Below are positions 1 to 9,727 of a stretch of DNA of 26,221 nucleotides, in pieces. The DNA comes from CAZPKH01 sp964587165. Lineage in GTDB: Bacteria; Bacteroidota; Bacteroidia; Bacteroidales; Muribaculaceae. Every line of letters begins with the position of its first letter. Position 1 is the first letter of the stretch. The position numbers were made by a program, and so were the translations under genes. The stretch lies in NCBI GenBank assembly GCA_964587165.1, contig CAZPKH010000026.1:1-26221 (forward strand), written 5' to 3'. The notes under the pieces were generated by a model that did no database searches, was not told where the DNA came from, and worked only from the letters and a program-made list of their open reading frames with translations.

Positions 1-242
1 ACCTCACCCCCCTGTCGGTAGACGTTAAGAAGAAAAAATACTGCCGTTTCAAACGCAGCGGCATCAAATACATCGACTACAAGGATCCCGAGTTCCTCAA
101 AAAATTCCTCAACGAGCAGGGCAAGATCCTTCCCCGTCGTATCACCGGCACCTCGCTGAAATTCCAGCGCCGTGTGGCTCAGGCCGTTAAGCGTGCTCGT
201 CACCTCGCCCTGCTGCCCTACGTCACCGACCTTATGAAATAA
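1..242 (+). CDS. rpsR: 30S ribosomal protein S18 (5' end cut off by the window)
   Basis: The frame beginning at base 3 is open to the TAA at 240-242 and gives 79 residues that read as S18. It has the basic KKKKYCRF stretch near the start of the visible part, then YIDYKD, the GKILPRRITG segment and the RHLALLPY ending that is nearly invariant in this family. S18 binds 16S rRNA in the platform of the small subunit, next to S6. About ten N-terminal residues lie outside the window. The gene stands 23 bases before rplI on the same strand, the usual bacterial order (rpsF-rpsR-rplI), so the two are almost certainly co-transcribed. The product call is very secure; only the start is unseen. Confidence 0.97.
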   Translation, partial: LTPLSVDVKKKKYCRFKRSGIKYIDYKDPEFLKKFLNEQGKILPRRITGTSLKFQRRVAQAVKRARHLALLPYVTDLMK

Positions 243-265
243 CCCCTTAAGCCGTACAACTCACT

Positions 266-709
266 ATGAAGATTATACTTAAAGAAGACATCAACGGCCT
301 TGGCTACAAGGACGACGTTGTTGAGGTAAAAAGCGGCTATGGTCGTAACTACCTTATCCCTTACGGCAAAGCTGTGATCGCCACCGAGTCGGCTCTTAAA
401 GTACTCGCCGAGAACCAGCGCCAGCGTGCCCACAAGATCGCCAAAATCAAAGCTGATGCCGAGGCTGCCGCACAGGCTCTCGAGGGCGTAGCTCTCACTA
501 TCGGTGCCAAGACCAGCTCTACAGGCACTATCTTCGGCTCTGTTTCCGCTATCCAGATCGCCGAAGCTCTCGAGAAACTCGGTCACAACATCGACCGCAA
601 GATCATCGAGATCAAAAACCCCGTCAAAGAGGTGGGCAACTACACCGCCATTATCAAACTTCACAAAGAGGTGGCTGTAGAGATTCCCTTCGAAGTCGTT
701 TCGGAATAA
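266..709 (+). CDS. rplI: 50S ribosomal protein L9
   Basis: This 147-residue protein is a full-length L9. The N-terminal domain begins MKIILKEDINGLG and carries the conserved GYGRNYLIP rRNA-binding segment (about residues 24-32). A long Ala/Lys-rich connecting helix follows (about 40-75), then the C-terminal domain with TGTIFGSV. L9 binds 23S rRNA near the L1 stalk and helps maintain the reading frame. The ATG at 266 is the only sensible start and lies 23 bases after rpsR. The gene ends the operon: a hairpin follows at 734, and the next gene runs toward it from the opposite strand. Confidence 0.97.
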   Translation: MKIILKEDINGLGYKDDVVEVKSGYGRNYLIPYGKAVIATESALKVLAENQRQRAHKIAKIKADAEAAAQALEGVALTIGAKTSSTGTIFGSVSAIQIAEALEKLGHNIDRKIIEIKNPVKEVGNYTAIIKLHKEVAVEIPFEVVSE

Positions 710-733
710 TACCGCGACAGATAAATCAAATAG

Positions 734-770
734 TTCGGGCGCGCCGGCAATAGCTGATGCGCCCGAATTT
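734..770 (+). terminator. Hairpin between the converging rplI and eptA-like genes
   Basis: TTCGGGCGC at 734-742 and GCGCCCGAA at 759-767 form a perfect 9-bp inverted repeat around a 16-base loop. It is followed by TTT on the plus strand and, read the other way, by an AT-rich stretch (ACTATTTGATTT). It lies in the 86-base gap between two genes that converge, so it may stop transcription from both sides. The T tract is short, so termination is inferred from position and symmetry. Confidence 0.6.
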
Positions 771-795
771 CATATATACCGGCGCGAGCTCCTCA

Positions 796-2532
796 TCACT
801 GCTGCGAGGATGCAGGGAGCGATGGCCCGTTGGCACATGGCGCTGTGACAGAGGTGAGGGTGAGCACAAGGCGCCCTAAATGATCGAGCGAGAAGGGGTG
901 TACGCTCTGCTGCTGCAGATACCGCACATGCTCGGGGTGACGCTCGATAAATGCATCTGACATCCATACGAAGAACGGCACGCTGAACTGGCGCTCTACC
1001 CACTGAGGGTCGTCGGGCATACGGCGGTTGCGCGCCTCCATCGGCGCGAGATCCCAGCAGTCCTCACCGTGGTCGGAGAAGTAGAACAGCACGGTAGCCG
1101 ACGGTCGGAAGCGCGAGATGATAAGTGACACCACCGAGTCGTTGTAGAGTGTGGCGTTGTCGTATTGTGCCACTTGGGCGCGGCGTTCGGGTGTGAGCCA
1201 CGGCCGGTCGACAGTGATGTCGGCAGCGGTGAACTGTCCCGGCGCGGGGTACCGATCGGCGGCGGGGAAGTGCTGCCCCATCAGATGATATATCACAAGC
1301 TTCGGGCCCGTGATTTCGCGGGGTGCATATCTGCGGCTGATGTAGTCGACGAAATGGCCGTCGAAGCTGAATAGCGAATCGGAATACACGCTGTAAACAT
1401 CCCGGCATATCTCAGGGGCGTATAGCATACGGGAGATGCCGACATCAGATGTTGTGCTGACGGTCTGATTGTCGTACAGATACACGGCATATCCGGCTTT
1501 TTTCATCACCAAAGGGAAATACACGCCGTCGCTCCACTGCTCGCCACGCGATGTGTCGTTCAGGTTAAGGAGGTTGCGCAGCGAGGGGGTTGTAAAATTG
1601 GATGTCGTCACGACGTCGGAAAATGCAATCAGACGGCCACTGTCGCTTTCGGCCTTAAGCCGCGGATTGGTGGGAAGGTAATATCCGTAAAGCTCAGAAT
1701 GTGCCTTGATGAACGATTCGCCTATCACCACTACGATATTGAAATCAGCCGAGTCGGCTACCTGAACGGGCGTCTGAAGTGCTTGCCGCTGCAGGTCGAT
1801 CCATCGGTCGTACCGGCCGTTAACAAGCCGGTAACCATGCACGAGCAGAGGCACCTTGACAACACCGGGCGCACTCCCGTACTCACGGCCATTTGTCAGC
1901 TCCGGATTCCCGTCGGTATACGCCTCCCACGCCAAAAATTCGGTGAGATCGCCAACAAACAGCCCTCGCAGGAGCTTGGCTGAGCGATAAATACCTGTCA
2001 GCGTAAGCACAAGAAGCACGCAGGCAATAGCGCCCCGGCCTATTCGGCAGGAATAGAGCCGGGCGAAAACGATTCTTAAAAGCAACGTCAGCAGAATCAC
2101 CGCGGCTACGATGCATATCAGCCCTATAAGAGAGGAGGCAGTGAAGTATTGCGCAAAAAAACCTGATGCTTCTGCCGAGTCGGTCTCCATCATCAGGGCG
2201 AGCGTGTCGGACGATATCAGGCATCCGGTGGTGAGCACGCTCCCGGTCTCGAGCATCGCCCACCCCGACAGCGGCACAAGGCAGAGAGCTTTATAAACCC
2301 TCCGCGGTGCAGTTGCCCTGAAGGCCATAGCTACAACCGACAGAATATATGCAATGGCCACGCCGTCGCACACCGAGTAGGCTATGAAGTGGAGAATCTT
2401 CGCCGACTCCAGGATCGCGTAGGCAATCGTCGGGACAGATCCCAGCAGAGCCACGGCAAAGAAGAAGAGCGGACTTGCCGCCACCGGCGCCGTAACGGCT
2501 CTGACACCGTGCCTGAGATATTCGGATTTCAT
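796..2532 (-). CDS. EptA-like phosphoethanolamine transferase (membrane sulfatase-fold enzyme)
   Basis: This 578-residue protein has the architecture of EptA/EptB/EptC lipid A phosphoethanolamine transferases. About five membrane helices lie in the first 190 residues and a periplasmic alkaline-phosphatase/sulfatase-fold domain follows. Visible active-site elements are GES (Glu272, metal), TSNFTTPS with Thr314 or Thr315 as the likely nucleophile, MGQH (His421) and SDHGED (Asp487, His488). The family moves phosphoethanolamine from phosphatidylethanolamine onto lipid A or other glycans, which lowers surface charge and can raise resistance to cationic peptides. The exact acceptor cannot be read here. 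The gene starts 13 bases after tamL and is the last gene of the tamB-tamL operon, linking it to the outer membrane. A different phospho-group transfer (a glycerol-phosphate or OpgE-like role) remains possible. Confidence 0.86.
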   Translation of the reverse strand: MKSEYLRHGVRAVTAPVAASPLFFFAVALLGSVPTIAYAILESAKILHFIAYSVCDGVAIAYILSVVAMAFRATAPRRVYKALCLVPLSGWAMLETGSVLTTGCLISSDTLALMMETDSAEASGFFAQYFTASSLIGLICIVAAVILLTLLLRIVFARLYSCRIGRGAIACVLLVLTLTGIYRSAKLLRGLFVGDLTEFLAWEAYTDGNPELTNGREYGSAPGVVKVPLLVHGYRLVNGRYDRWIDLQRQALQTPVQVADSADFNIVVVIGESFIKAHSELYGYYLPTNPRLKAESDSGRLIAFSDVVTTSNFTTPSLRNLLNLNDTSRGEQWSDGVYFPLVMKKAGYAVYLYDNQTVSTTSDVGISRMLYAPEICRDVYSVYSDSLFSFDGHFVDYISRRYAPREITGPKLVIYHLMGQHFPAADRYPAPGQFTAADITVDRPWLTPERRAQVAQYDNATLYNDSVVSLIISRFRPSATVLFYFSDHGEDCWDLAPMEARNRRMPDDPQWVERQFSVPFFVWMSDAFIERHPEHVRYLQQQSVHPFSLDHLGRLVLTLTSVTAPCANGPSLPASSQQ

Positions 2533-2545
2533 CGTCCGGAGAGGA

Positions 2546-4867
2546 TCAGAACGGATAGCCGATGGCGAGGTGGAAAGCTAAGGAGCGGCCGAAGGAGCGC
2601 ATGTTGTAGTAGCCGGAGCGACCGGTGTCGTAGGGTGCATGGATGCCGATACCGAGGTCGCCGCGCACCACGAGCATGCTTATGTCGACACGCAGCCCGA
2701 CACCGGTGCCGAGTGCCAGATCTTTGAGGAATGTCGCCGCGCGCAGCTCGCCGCCCGGACGCTGCGGGTCGCGACGCAGCAGCCATACGTTGCCGGCATC
2801 GACAAACAATGCGCCGTGGAGCGGGCCGAAGATCGGGAAGCGGTACTCGACGTTTGCCTCAAACTTGAATGTACCGGTCTGGTCGAAATAGCCGCCGCGC
2901 TCGCCGGCCGGAGCCCGATACGATCCGGGGCCGATGGAGCGCACCGTGAATGCACGCACCGAGTTGGCGCCTCCGCAGTAGAACTGCTCGGAGTACGGCA
3001 CCTCCGATGAGTTGGCATAGGCGTGGGCTGCACCGACAAGGCCGCGGGTCACTATCCAGTTGTCGCCAAACATACGGTAGCCGTACACCACCTGCAGCTG
3101 CCCTTTGATAAACTGCGACAACGGTGTGCCGAAAAGAGTCTTTTCGTCCTTCTTGCCGCACGCCTCCCAGATGCACCAGAAGAGGTTGCCGGCCTCCTGG
3201 AGGTTGAACTGTATATCGAGGTTGTTGGTGCCTCCGAAGGTACGGTTGTAGTTGTACGAATAGGTAAGCTGAGGTATGAACTGCGAGCGGAAGCTCTCGG
3301 CTATGGCAGTGTTGGTGGCCATTATCGAATCAAACTCGGCCGTGGTGTTGATCAGCTTCGTGTACGAGATCTTGAACGGTGTGAAGCTGTTTGTGACGTG
3401 CCGGCTCACGCGCCAGTCGTAGGCAAACGATGTATTGAACTCGGCCATACGGAAATAGTGGGGGCGGTTGAGCAGGTCGGCCGACAGGTTGATGCGAGTC
3501 CAGTTGACCTGACGGCGCCGGCGCGGTATGAAGCGCGGAGCAAGGAGCCTGGGGAAAGCGAGCGACGACGACAGCGACACCTCGTAGGAGTTGAAGATCG
3601 AGCCGCTGCTGCGATGGTCGCCCCCGGTCTGCCACTCGTAAGCACCGGTGAGCGATACGTTGAACTGCTCGCCGCCGCCGAAGAGGTTGCGGTTGGTCAC
3701 GCCGAAAGTCACGCCGGGGCCGAGATAAGAGTTCGACTTCGACGACACGTTCACCTCAAGATTAGCTTCGAGCGGAGTGTCGAACGTGCAGTCGACCATC
3801 ACATTGAGCGTGGGCGTCGCGGCGGTTGTGTCGGGTATGGCATTGATCTCGATGCCGTTGAATATGCCCAGTCGCGACAGGTATGTCTGGGTGCGGTCCA
3901 TGTCGCGCACCGAGAAGTATTTTCCCTGACGGAAAGCTATACATTCAGGTATCAGCGAGTCGCGCAGGCGGGCGGGTTGCATCACGATAACGCGGCCGCG
4001 CGAAGTCATCATCGTGTCGGGAGTGCCTCCACCCTGATTGCGGTATACGGTAGTGGTGATCTGCCCGGTGCGGTAGCGCTTCAGGGCAAACGAGGGGATA
4101 TTGTCGGCCAGGGTAAGGCGCATGGCGATGCGCCCGCGGGTGATGGTCGAGTCGGCAAGAAACTCGATATAGTTGGGGTTGAAGAAGTAGTATCCGCGGT
4201 TGCGCATGGCGTTTGCGATATTAACGCGTAGAGCCGAGAGCGAGTCGGTGGAGTAGCGGCTGCCGGGGCGGAAATATTTCGACCGACGGGCCACCGAGTC
4301 GATCGAATGATTCAGGTGCGACTTGTCGGGGAGCAGCTCGATAGAGTCGATCAGATAAGCCGGACCGGTGTGTATGGTATACTCAATCGAGGCTTTCTTC
4401 TTGTTGCGGCCGCTCACGAGCGAGTAGTCGACGCTATTGTCGAAATATCCGTCGGCGGCAAGCATATCGGAGAGCATGTGGGTGCGCAGCTGAGGGCGCA
4501 CATCGCTCACCAGGATAGGGTCTTTGGCAAAGCGGCGATATATCCACCCTTTGATGCCGCCGCAAGTGTCGCACCCATGGTTGTAGACCCACAGCCCCAG
4601 CGGAAACGGTATGCGCACCGACGCCGTAAGGGCGTTGTTGGGCTTCACGGCCACGGCCGATGTGAGCTTTGAGCGCACTCCTTCGGGCACACGGACGCTG
4701 TCGGGATGCTGAATGTCGACCTTCTTGAGGCCTGTGTACAGTATCTCGTCGGGAGCCAGACGGCTTGTGGTGGAGCAGCCTACTGCCACAATGAGGATGG
4801 CGCATACAGCAGCCGCCAAAGCCGGCAGACGCAAGGCCGGGAGTCTATTGCTGTGAGGTCGGGTCAT
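2546..4867 (-). CDS. tamL: TamL: lipoprotein form of the BamA/TamA outer-membrane barrel
   Basis: Starting at the ATG at 4867, the protein has 773 residues. A lipoprotein signal peptide ends AVGC with the acylated Cys at position 31. Next comes a POTRA-like region in the N-terminal half, then an Omp85 barrel. The barrel carries the family signature VRAF....SIGPG (from about residue 637) and ends in GYPF, the terminal aromatic residue expected of an outer-membrane barrel. In Bacteroidetes the lipidated TamA relative is called TamL and pairs with TamB, whose gene is immediately upstream. An earlier in-frame ATG at 5074 would run 230 bases into tamB and put a non-signal sequence first, so I rejected it. 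With the ATG at 4867 the gene overlaps the end of tamB by 23 bases, which suggests translational coupling. Confidence 0.9.
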   Translation of the reverse strand: MTRPHSNRLPALRLPALAAAVCAILIVAVGCSTTSRLAPDEILYTGLKKVDIQHPDSVRVPEGVRSKLTSAVAVKPNNALTASVRIPFPLGLWVYNHGCDTCGGIKGWIYRRFAKDPILVSDVRPQLRTHMLSDMLAADGYFDNSVDYSLVSGRNKKKASIEYTIHTGPAYLIDSIELLPDKSHLNHSIDSVARRSKYFRPGSRYSTDSLSALRVNIANAMRNRGYYFFNPNYIEFLADSTITRGRIAMRLTLADNIPSFALKRYRTGQITTTVYRNQGGGTPDTMMTSRGRVIVMQPARLRDSLIPECIAFRQGKYFSVRDMDRTQTYLSRLGIFNGIEINAIPDTTAATPTLNVMVDCTFDTPLEANLEVNVSSKSNSYLGPGVTFGVTNRNLFGGGEQFNVSLTGAYEWQTGGDHRSSGSIFNSYEVSLSSSLAFPRLLAPRFIPRRRRQVNWTRINLSADLLNRPHYFRMAEFNTSFAYDWRVSRHVTNSFTPFKISYTKLINTTAEFDSIMATNTAIAESFRSQFIPQLTYSYNYNRTFGGTNNLDIQFNLQEAGNLFWCIWEACGKKDEKTLFGTPLSQFIKGQLQVVYGYRMFGDNWIVTRGLVGAAHAYANSSEVPYSEQFYCGGANSVRAFTVRSIGPGSYRAPAGERGGYFDQTGTFKFEANVEYRFPIFGPLHGALFVDAGNVWLLRRDPQRPGGELRAATFLKDLALGTGVGLRVDISMLVVRGDLGIGIHAPYDTGRSGYYNMRSFGRSLAFHLAIGYPF

Positions 4868-7800
4868 AGGTCTGTGCTGATTTTTTCTTGAATCTGAACA
4901 TGTCGCGCAGCGACTGCAGCCGACGGCGATACACGAAGCCGACGCCGGTCTGTGTGATCTCGCCCTCGAGTATGCTCTCATACCCGGTGTGGCGGAATAT
5001 CTTGATGTACATCGAGCCGGAGCGGTTGAGCATATACTCGGCCGAGATATCGTTGAAGAGACTTTCGGCCACATCTTCGTCGGCGCCGGCGGCTGTCGAG
5101 TAGCTACCGCCGACGATTATCTTGAAGCGGTCATTGAAGAGAGTCTTCGACACGTGGTAGCTATAGTTGGTGGCTGTCGATGTCGAGCCGTTGTAGGTCT
5201 GGTTGTACTGGTCGATGCCGAACGATATGTCGACGCCTTTTATATTGTTTGCCATCCAGTTGTTGAGGGTCGACTCGACAAACGAATAGAGGATATTTCC
5301 GCCGATGTTGGCGTTGCCGTTTGTGCCGTTTGAGTTGTACACGCCGTAGAGCAGCAGGTTCATGGCCTGATTGGCCCGCTGGTCGGGGCTCATGGACTGG
5401 AGCTCGTTCTGCACGGTGATGTCGTCGGTGGTGGAGAGGTCGAAGGCCACGTTCATTCGGTCGAGAGAGCCGGTGACGGATACCGACACGTCGAAGTTCA
5501 CCAGACGGGAGTTTTCGCCCGAGCGTGTCACGTTGGCCTTAATCTCGTCGGTAGCGTAAACGCTGAGCGAGGGGTTGAGGATATCGCCGGTGAATGCCAC
5601 ATAGCTGCCTTGACGGAAATTGAATAGCTTCTCGGACATCAGCGGCGGGGTGTATCTGACGAAGCCGTCGTCGATGGTGATACGGCCCGTAAGGCGTCCG
5701 TCGGGCATCACGGGGCTCATGGTGTAGTTGAGCTGTCCCTGGCTCTGGATCTGCACTTTGTTCTTGCCGTCGGTCGACAGATCGACGTTGACGGTGCTCC
5801 CTTGCGATATTATCACCTCGGCGTCGAGCAGCATGGCCATACCGCCGGTGCGCAGCGAGTCGGCCGCGGCCACGGCTGTGGTGTCGGAGAACTGCACGAA
5901 GTGCACCATATCGTTGCTGCTGCCCTGCGAGAGCTGTGCCGACTGCGATGCCGAGAGAACGTAGGTGACATTTGAGCCCGAGAGGAGGTCGACCATGGCG
6001 TTGACGCGCATGAAGTCCATGTTGCCCTCGACATTTGCGTTGAAGTCGAGATATCCGCGGCCGTACACATCGGCTCCGCGGGGCTTGTCGGAGTCGACAA
6101 GCAGCATATCGTGGCCGTATAGATTGAGCTTCACGGCCGGGTTTGCGAAGTTGGATATATCGACGGTTCCGTTGATGTACAGCGGATTCTCGTTGAGAGC
6201 CGTAAGGCCGAAGTCGTCGAACGATACGACGCTGTTTGTCACCGGGATATTCTCCGAGGGGAGGTGTATCAATGTGCCGGCCATCGGGATTCTGACGGCT
6301 GCCGAGTCAAACATCAGATCGCCGTTGAGCAGCATGTCGGTGCCGTGGCCGGTGACGTTCATTCGCCCCTTGAGTGCTCCCTGCAGTTGCGCCACATCCT
6401 TGCCGATGAACGGATTGGCCACGGCGAGCGGAAGATTAATCACCCGGAGGTCGAGCTGCACCGGATCGGTGGCCGTGGAGTCGTTGAGCAGGCCGGAGAG
6501 GGTCATCGACGGGCGTCCGTCGATCTTCAGGGCGGCATCGGCACGCATGAACCCTGTGCGGGGGTCGGTGAGCACGTCGACGTTGGCATCAATGTCGCCT
6601 ACGCGCTGGCGGTCGTACATCAGGTTGGCCAGAGAGATATCGCCTTTGCCGGTGAGCCCCTGCCCGTCATAGTTCACATCAATGTTGGCAGAGAGCGAGC
6701 CGGAGATCGGCGGCGCGAACGGATTGACCACCAGATAGTCAGAGAGCTGTAGATTGCGTATAGCGGCCGAAAGGCTTGAGGGGTTGCCGGCGGAGTCGAG
6801 GGGGGTGTACAGGCGCACCGATGTGAGCGAATCGGTGAGCTCAAGGTCGGCTTTCACCTTGCGGGTCATCAGGTTGTAGCTCACGAAATTGTCGTCGTTT
6901 ATGCGGTAGCGGCGATAAGCGATTGTGGGCTTGCGCGGCACAAATTTCACTGTGGCCACCGAGTCGAGCATCGTGGCGATAAGGCCGATATTGAACCCCT
7001 CGCGTCCCTGCAGGTTGCTCTGCCGGGCGAAAGCGCTCAGGCGGTTGCCGGACACGAAGCCGTTGAGACGCACGTGAGCGAAGTCGTCCATCGTGCCGGG
7101 TGCGTTGCTCATCATTATGTCGTATACGAGGTTGGGGCCTCGCTGATATGCCGACATGTCGATCGAATCTATAGCTGTGGAGCCGAAGTGCAGGGTACGG
7201 GCGTTGCCGGTGAGGCGTATCAGCGAGTCGTTGCTCAGCGTTAAGAATGCCGAGCCTACATCGACCCCGTTCTGCGCCAGAGTGCGGCTCACCAGATTGT
7301 CGGAGCCGAGATCTATGTATGCGCGCAGCGGAGGCAGGGCGTGCTGCAGGGCGACGACATCGAGACTGCGTCGCGCAATCACCGAGTCGGCAAAGGCCGG
7401 GAGAGCCGATATGCGTGCCATAAGCGAGTCGAGGGGAGTGTCGGAGCGGAATCTGAGCGAGAAGTCGCCTGTCGAGGCGTCGGCAGCCACGGCTTTGGCC
7501 GATGTCGACACTGTGGCGTCGACATCATCAGCGATGAGGTGCATCCCAGGCAGGAGCCAGTCGAGGCGATCGATGCTCGCTGTGGCGTCGACATAGCCGC
7601 CTCGCATTTTATATGTGCCTGTGCTTGAGATATTGACTGAGCCGCTGCAGGTGTCGGTCATAAGCTTAAGAGCCTGCAGGTCGAGGTGGCGTATTGAGCC
7701 GTCGAGGTCCCATGTGCAGCTGTCGCGGAGCACACGTGCCGCAAGGTTGAGATCGAGATCGGCCAGCGGGTACGACGAGCGCACGGCGGCCGTAGCGTCG

Positions 7801-9626
7801 GGTCCCTGTTTTGTGGCCGTGACTGTGATGTCGTGTATCTGCTCGCCTTTGTATTCTATAGAGGCCACATCGAGGTCGGCCGAGATGCGAGTGGAGGGGT
7901 CGAGCGGATTGTACCCCCGGCCGCGTGCGGTGAGCGAGGCCGTGACACTCCCTATACCGTATTCAGGCATAAAGGCGTCGACGGGGAAGTTGTGCAGCCG
8001 CAGATCGGCGTCGTAGCTTTCAGCCCGAGCCACCCAGCTGCCGTCGAGAGCCACGCGTCCGGAACGTGTGGTGGCCGTCAACGACCCTGTCACGGCAGGT
8101 CCGGGGCGATAATCCACATCGCCTTTCAGTGCCATGGCCGGTATATGCAGCCCGGCGGGGAGCGATCCGGCGGGAAGTATCTTGGCTATCAGCGAGCCGT
8201 CGGATATGGAGCCGTCGAGGTTCATTCGGCCGCCCAGACGGTCGGGATCCATCGGATAGTCGACAGCGCCGGTAGCAAGCAGCTTGACCACACCGGCGGC
8301 GTTGAGCTGCAGGCGGCGTATGTCGATATGCGAGGGTGTGCCGGAAGCATCGGCAGCGAGTGTAAGAGCCCCGCGTCGGTCCAGAGGCATGAGCATGGCG
8401 CGCATCGATGGGAAAGCCAAAGCCACATCGGCCGGACGGATGCGGGCTGTCGCTTCGATAGCCAGCGGCAAGTCGGGATCGGCGGTCATATCGCCCATAC
8501 CCATCAAAGCGTGGCTCACGGCGAGCTCCGATGAGTTTGCGCGGATCAGGAAATCGTCGGCACGCATGGCCACGGAATCCATCTCGAATGTACCTGATGC
8601 CGAAAGAGCGAGGCCGCACCGCTCGGTGGCGCGTATCATCTCGACGGGCACCCGTATGGAGGTGCCGCGGTTCATGAACTGACGGATGCGGATGTCGATG
8701 TCGGACACCTCGATACGGTTCATGTCGAATCCCGGCTGCGGGCGCGCTCCGCTCTTGCCGTAGACGGCGCGACGGCCTGTGAGCGACAGCGTGTCGGCCT
8801 CAATAAGCCACGGCACCGACGCGGTGAGTGTAGTGTCGGCCGGCGCAGCGACATTCAGCTCGGGGTGTGCTGCCAAATATGCGGGCGAGGGGTAGAAATA
8901 AGCAGCCGAGACGGAGTCGACGGCCAGCGAGCGCACATGGATGTACGAGCGGCCGAGGTCGACAAGGCCGTCGGTGAGCGTGGCGCGGTCGATGTCGGCC
9001 GAGAGCGAGTCGATTGTGGGGAGCATCCGCATGGTGTAGCTCACGCGGGTCATATTTATGCGGCGGGCGCGTATCCGCATCGTGTTGGCCGACGGCGGTG
9101 TGGTGTCGGCCGGCACTGTGTCGGGGCGCATCACAAGGCGCACCTTCACACCGTCGACGTTCATGCAGTCGACATCCACATCGCCCGATTTGAGGCCGAA
9201 AGAGCCGTCGTTGACGTCAGCGCGCTCTATCTGAGCCACCAGATACATCAGCGAATCGGCGGTGCCCATCTGATAGCGCACCTGCTGCAGGTCGAGCCCG
9301 CAGGCCTCGATGTTGCCACGCAGCAGCGGCATCACCTTCACGTCGACAGCCGCCGAAGCAGCCTGCACCATCGGGTAGGTGGCGTCGGGCTCGGTGACAC
9401 TCAGCCCTTCGAGGCTGACACGCAGCGGCCAGCGCAGGCGCACACGCTCAAGGTCGATGCGCATGCCTGTGGAGCGGTACACCTGCTCGATGGCCACATC
9501 CTTGGCAAAATCCTGCACAAAGGGGATATATAGCAAAAACGGCACGATGATGACAATCAGCAAGATTATCATCAGCGTGCGGGCTATCACGCGGGCGGTG
9601 GTACGGAGCGCAGCGGCAAGTTTCAC
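4845..9626 (-). CDS. tamB: TamB, translocation and assembly module inner-membrane protein
   Basis: This is a very long (about 1,593 residues) beta-rich protein with one N-terminal membrane anchor (LMIILLIVIIVPFLLYIPF) and AsmA-like sequence next to it. The C-terminal TamB (DUF490) domain includes the SKTLFNDRFKIIVGGSY region and ends in a basic tail. Family members anchor in the inner membrane and span the periplasm as a hydrophobic groove, working with TamA or TamL in outer-membrane protein insertion and lipid transport. The start is uncertain. The longest frame opens at a TTG at 9695, but that codon lies inside a promoter -7 box (9693-9700), so it cannot be on the transcript. The GTG at 9626 gives a basic stretch followed by the membrane helix and is my choice. 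The first in-frame ATG (9572) would remove that basic region. Confidence 0.9.
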   Translation of the reverse strand: MKLAAALRTTARVIARTLMIILLIVIIVPFLLYIPFVQDFAKDVAIEQVYRSTGMRIDLERVRLRWPLRVSLEGLSVTEPDATYPMVQAASAAVDVKVMPLLRGNIEACGLDLQQVRYQMGTADSLMYLVAQIERADVNDGSFGLKSGDVDVDCMNVDGVKVRLVMRPDTVPADTTPPSANTMRIRARRINMTRVSYTMRMLPTIDSLSADIDRATLTDGLVDLGRSYIHVRSLAVDSVSAAYFYPSPAYLAAHPELNVAAPADTTLTASVPWLIEADTLSLTGRRAVYGKSGARPQPGFDMNRIEVSDIDIRIRQFMNRGTSIRVPVEMIRATERCGLALSASGTFEMDSVAMRADDFLIRANSSELAVSHALMGMGDMTADPDLPLAIEATARIRPADVALAFPSMRAMLMPLDRRGALTLAADASGTPSHIDIRRLQLNAAGVVKLLATGAVDYPMDPDRLGGRMNLDGSISDGSLIAKILPAGSLPAGLHIPAMALKGDVDYRPGPAVTGSLTATTRSGRVALDGSWVARAESYDADLRLHNFPVDAFMPEYGIGSVTASLTARGRGYNPLDPSTRISADLDVASIEYKGEQIHDITVTATKQGPDATAAVRSSYPLADLDLNLAARVLRDSCTWDLDGSIRHLDLQALKLMTDTCSGSVNISSTGTYKMRGGYVDATASIDRLDWLLPGMHLIADDVDATVSTSAKAVAADASTGDFSLRFRSDTPLDSLMARISALPAFADSVIARRSLDVVALQHALPPLRAYIDLGSDNLVSRTLAQNGVDVGSAFLTLSNDSLIRLTGNARTLHFGSTAIDSIDMSAYQRGPNLVYDIMMSNAPGTMDDFAHVRLNGFVSGNRLSAFARQSNLQGREGFNIGLIATMLDSVATVKFVPRKPTIAYRRYRINDDNFVSYNLMTRKVKADLELTDSLTSVRLYTPLDSAGNPSSLSAAIRNLQLSDYLVVNPFAPPISGSLSANIDVNYDGQGLTGKGDISLANLMYDRQRVGDIDANVDVLTDPRTGFMRADAALKIDGRPSMTLSGLLNDSTATDPVQLDLRVINLPLAVANPFIGKDVAQLQGALKGRMNVTGHGTDMLLNGDLMFDSAAVRIPMAGTLIHLPSENIPVTNSVVSFDDFGLTALNENPLYINGTVDISNFANPAVKLNLYGHDMLLVDSDKPRGADVYGRGYLDFNANVEGNMDFMRVNAMVDLLSGSNVTYVLSASQSAQLSQGSSNDMVHFVQFSDTTAVAAADSLRTGGMAMLLDAEVIISQGSTVNVDLSTDGKNKVQIQSQGQLNYTMSPVMPDGRLTGRITIDDGFVRYTPPLMSEKLFNFRQGSYVAFTGDILNPSLSVYATDEIKANVTRSGENSRLVNFDVSVSVTGSLDRMNVAFDLSTTDDITVQNELQSMSPDQRANQAMNLLLYGVYNSNGTNGNANIGGNILYSFVESTLNNWMANNIKGVDISFGIDQYNQTYNGSTSTATNYSYHVSKTLFNDRFKIIVGGSYSTAAGADEDVAESLFNDISAEYMLNRSGSMYIKIFRHTGYESILEGEITQTGVGFVYRRRLQSLRDMFRFKKKSAQTYDPTSQQ

Positions 9627-9692
9627 GATGCAGTATAGTTGAGACGTTGCAGATACCGCCGGGCATTCGGCCCGGCCTCTCCATTTACAACG

Positions 9693-9727
9693 CAAATATA
9701 ATTGTTTTTGTTGACACTTTCATCAAC
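9693..9727 (-). promoter_or_regulatory. Predicted promoter of the tamB-tamL-ept operon
   Basis: On the minus strand TATATTTG (9693-9700) matches the Bacteroidetes -7 box TAnnTTTG. The upstream element is weak: GTTG at 9724-9727 stands about 23 bases away, longer than usual. Transcription would start near 9686 and leave roughly 60 untranslated bases before the GTG at 9626. The -7 match is seen directly; activity is inferred. Confidence 0.5.

Noticed and set aside
218..664. A 148-codon open frame opposite rplI
   Set aside because: It is antisense to a ribosomal protein gene and has no recognisable content.
3023..4231. A 402-codon open frame on the plus strand opposite tamL
   Set aside because: It is antisense to a well-supported gene, its translation is low in complexity with no recognisable domain, and GC-rich codon use explains long open antisense frames here.
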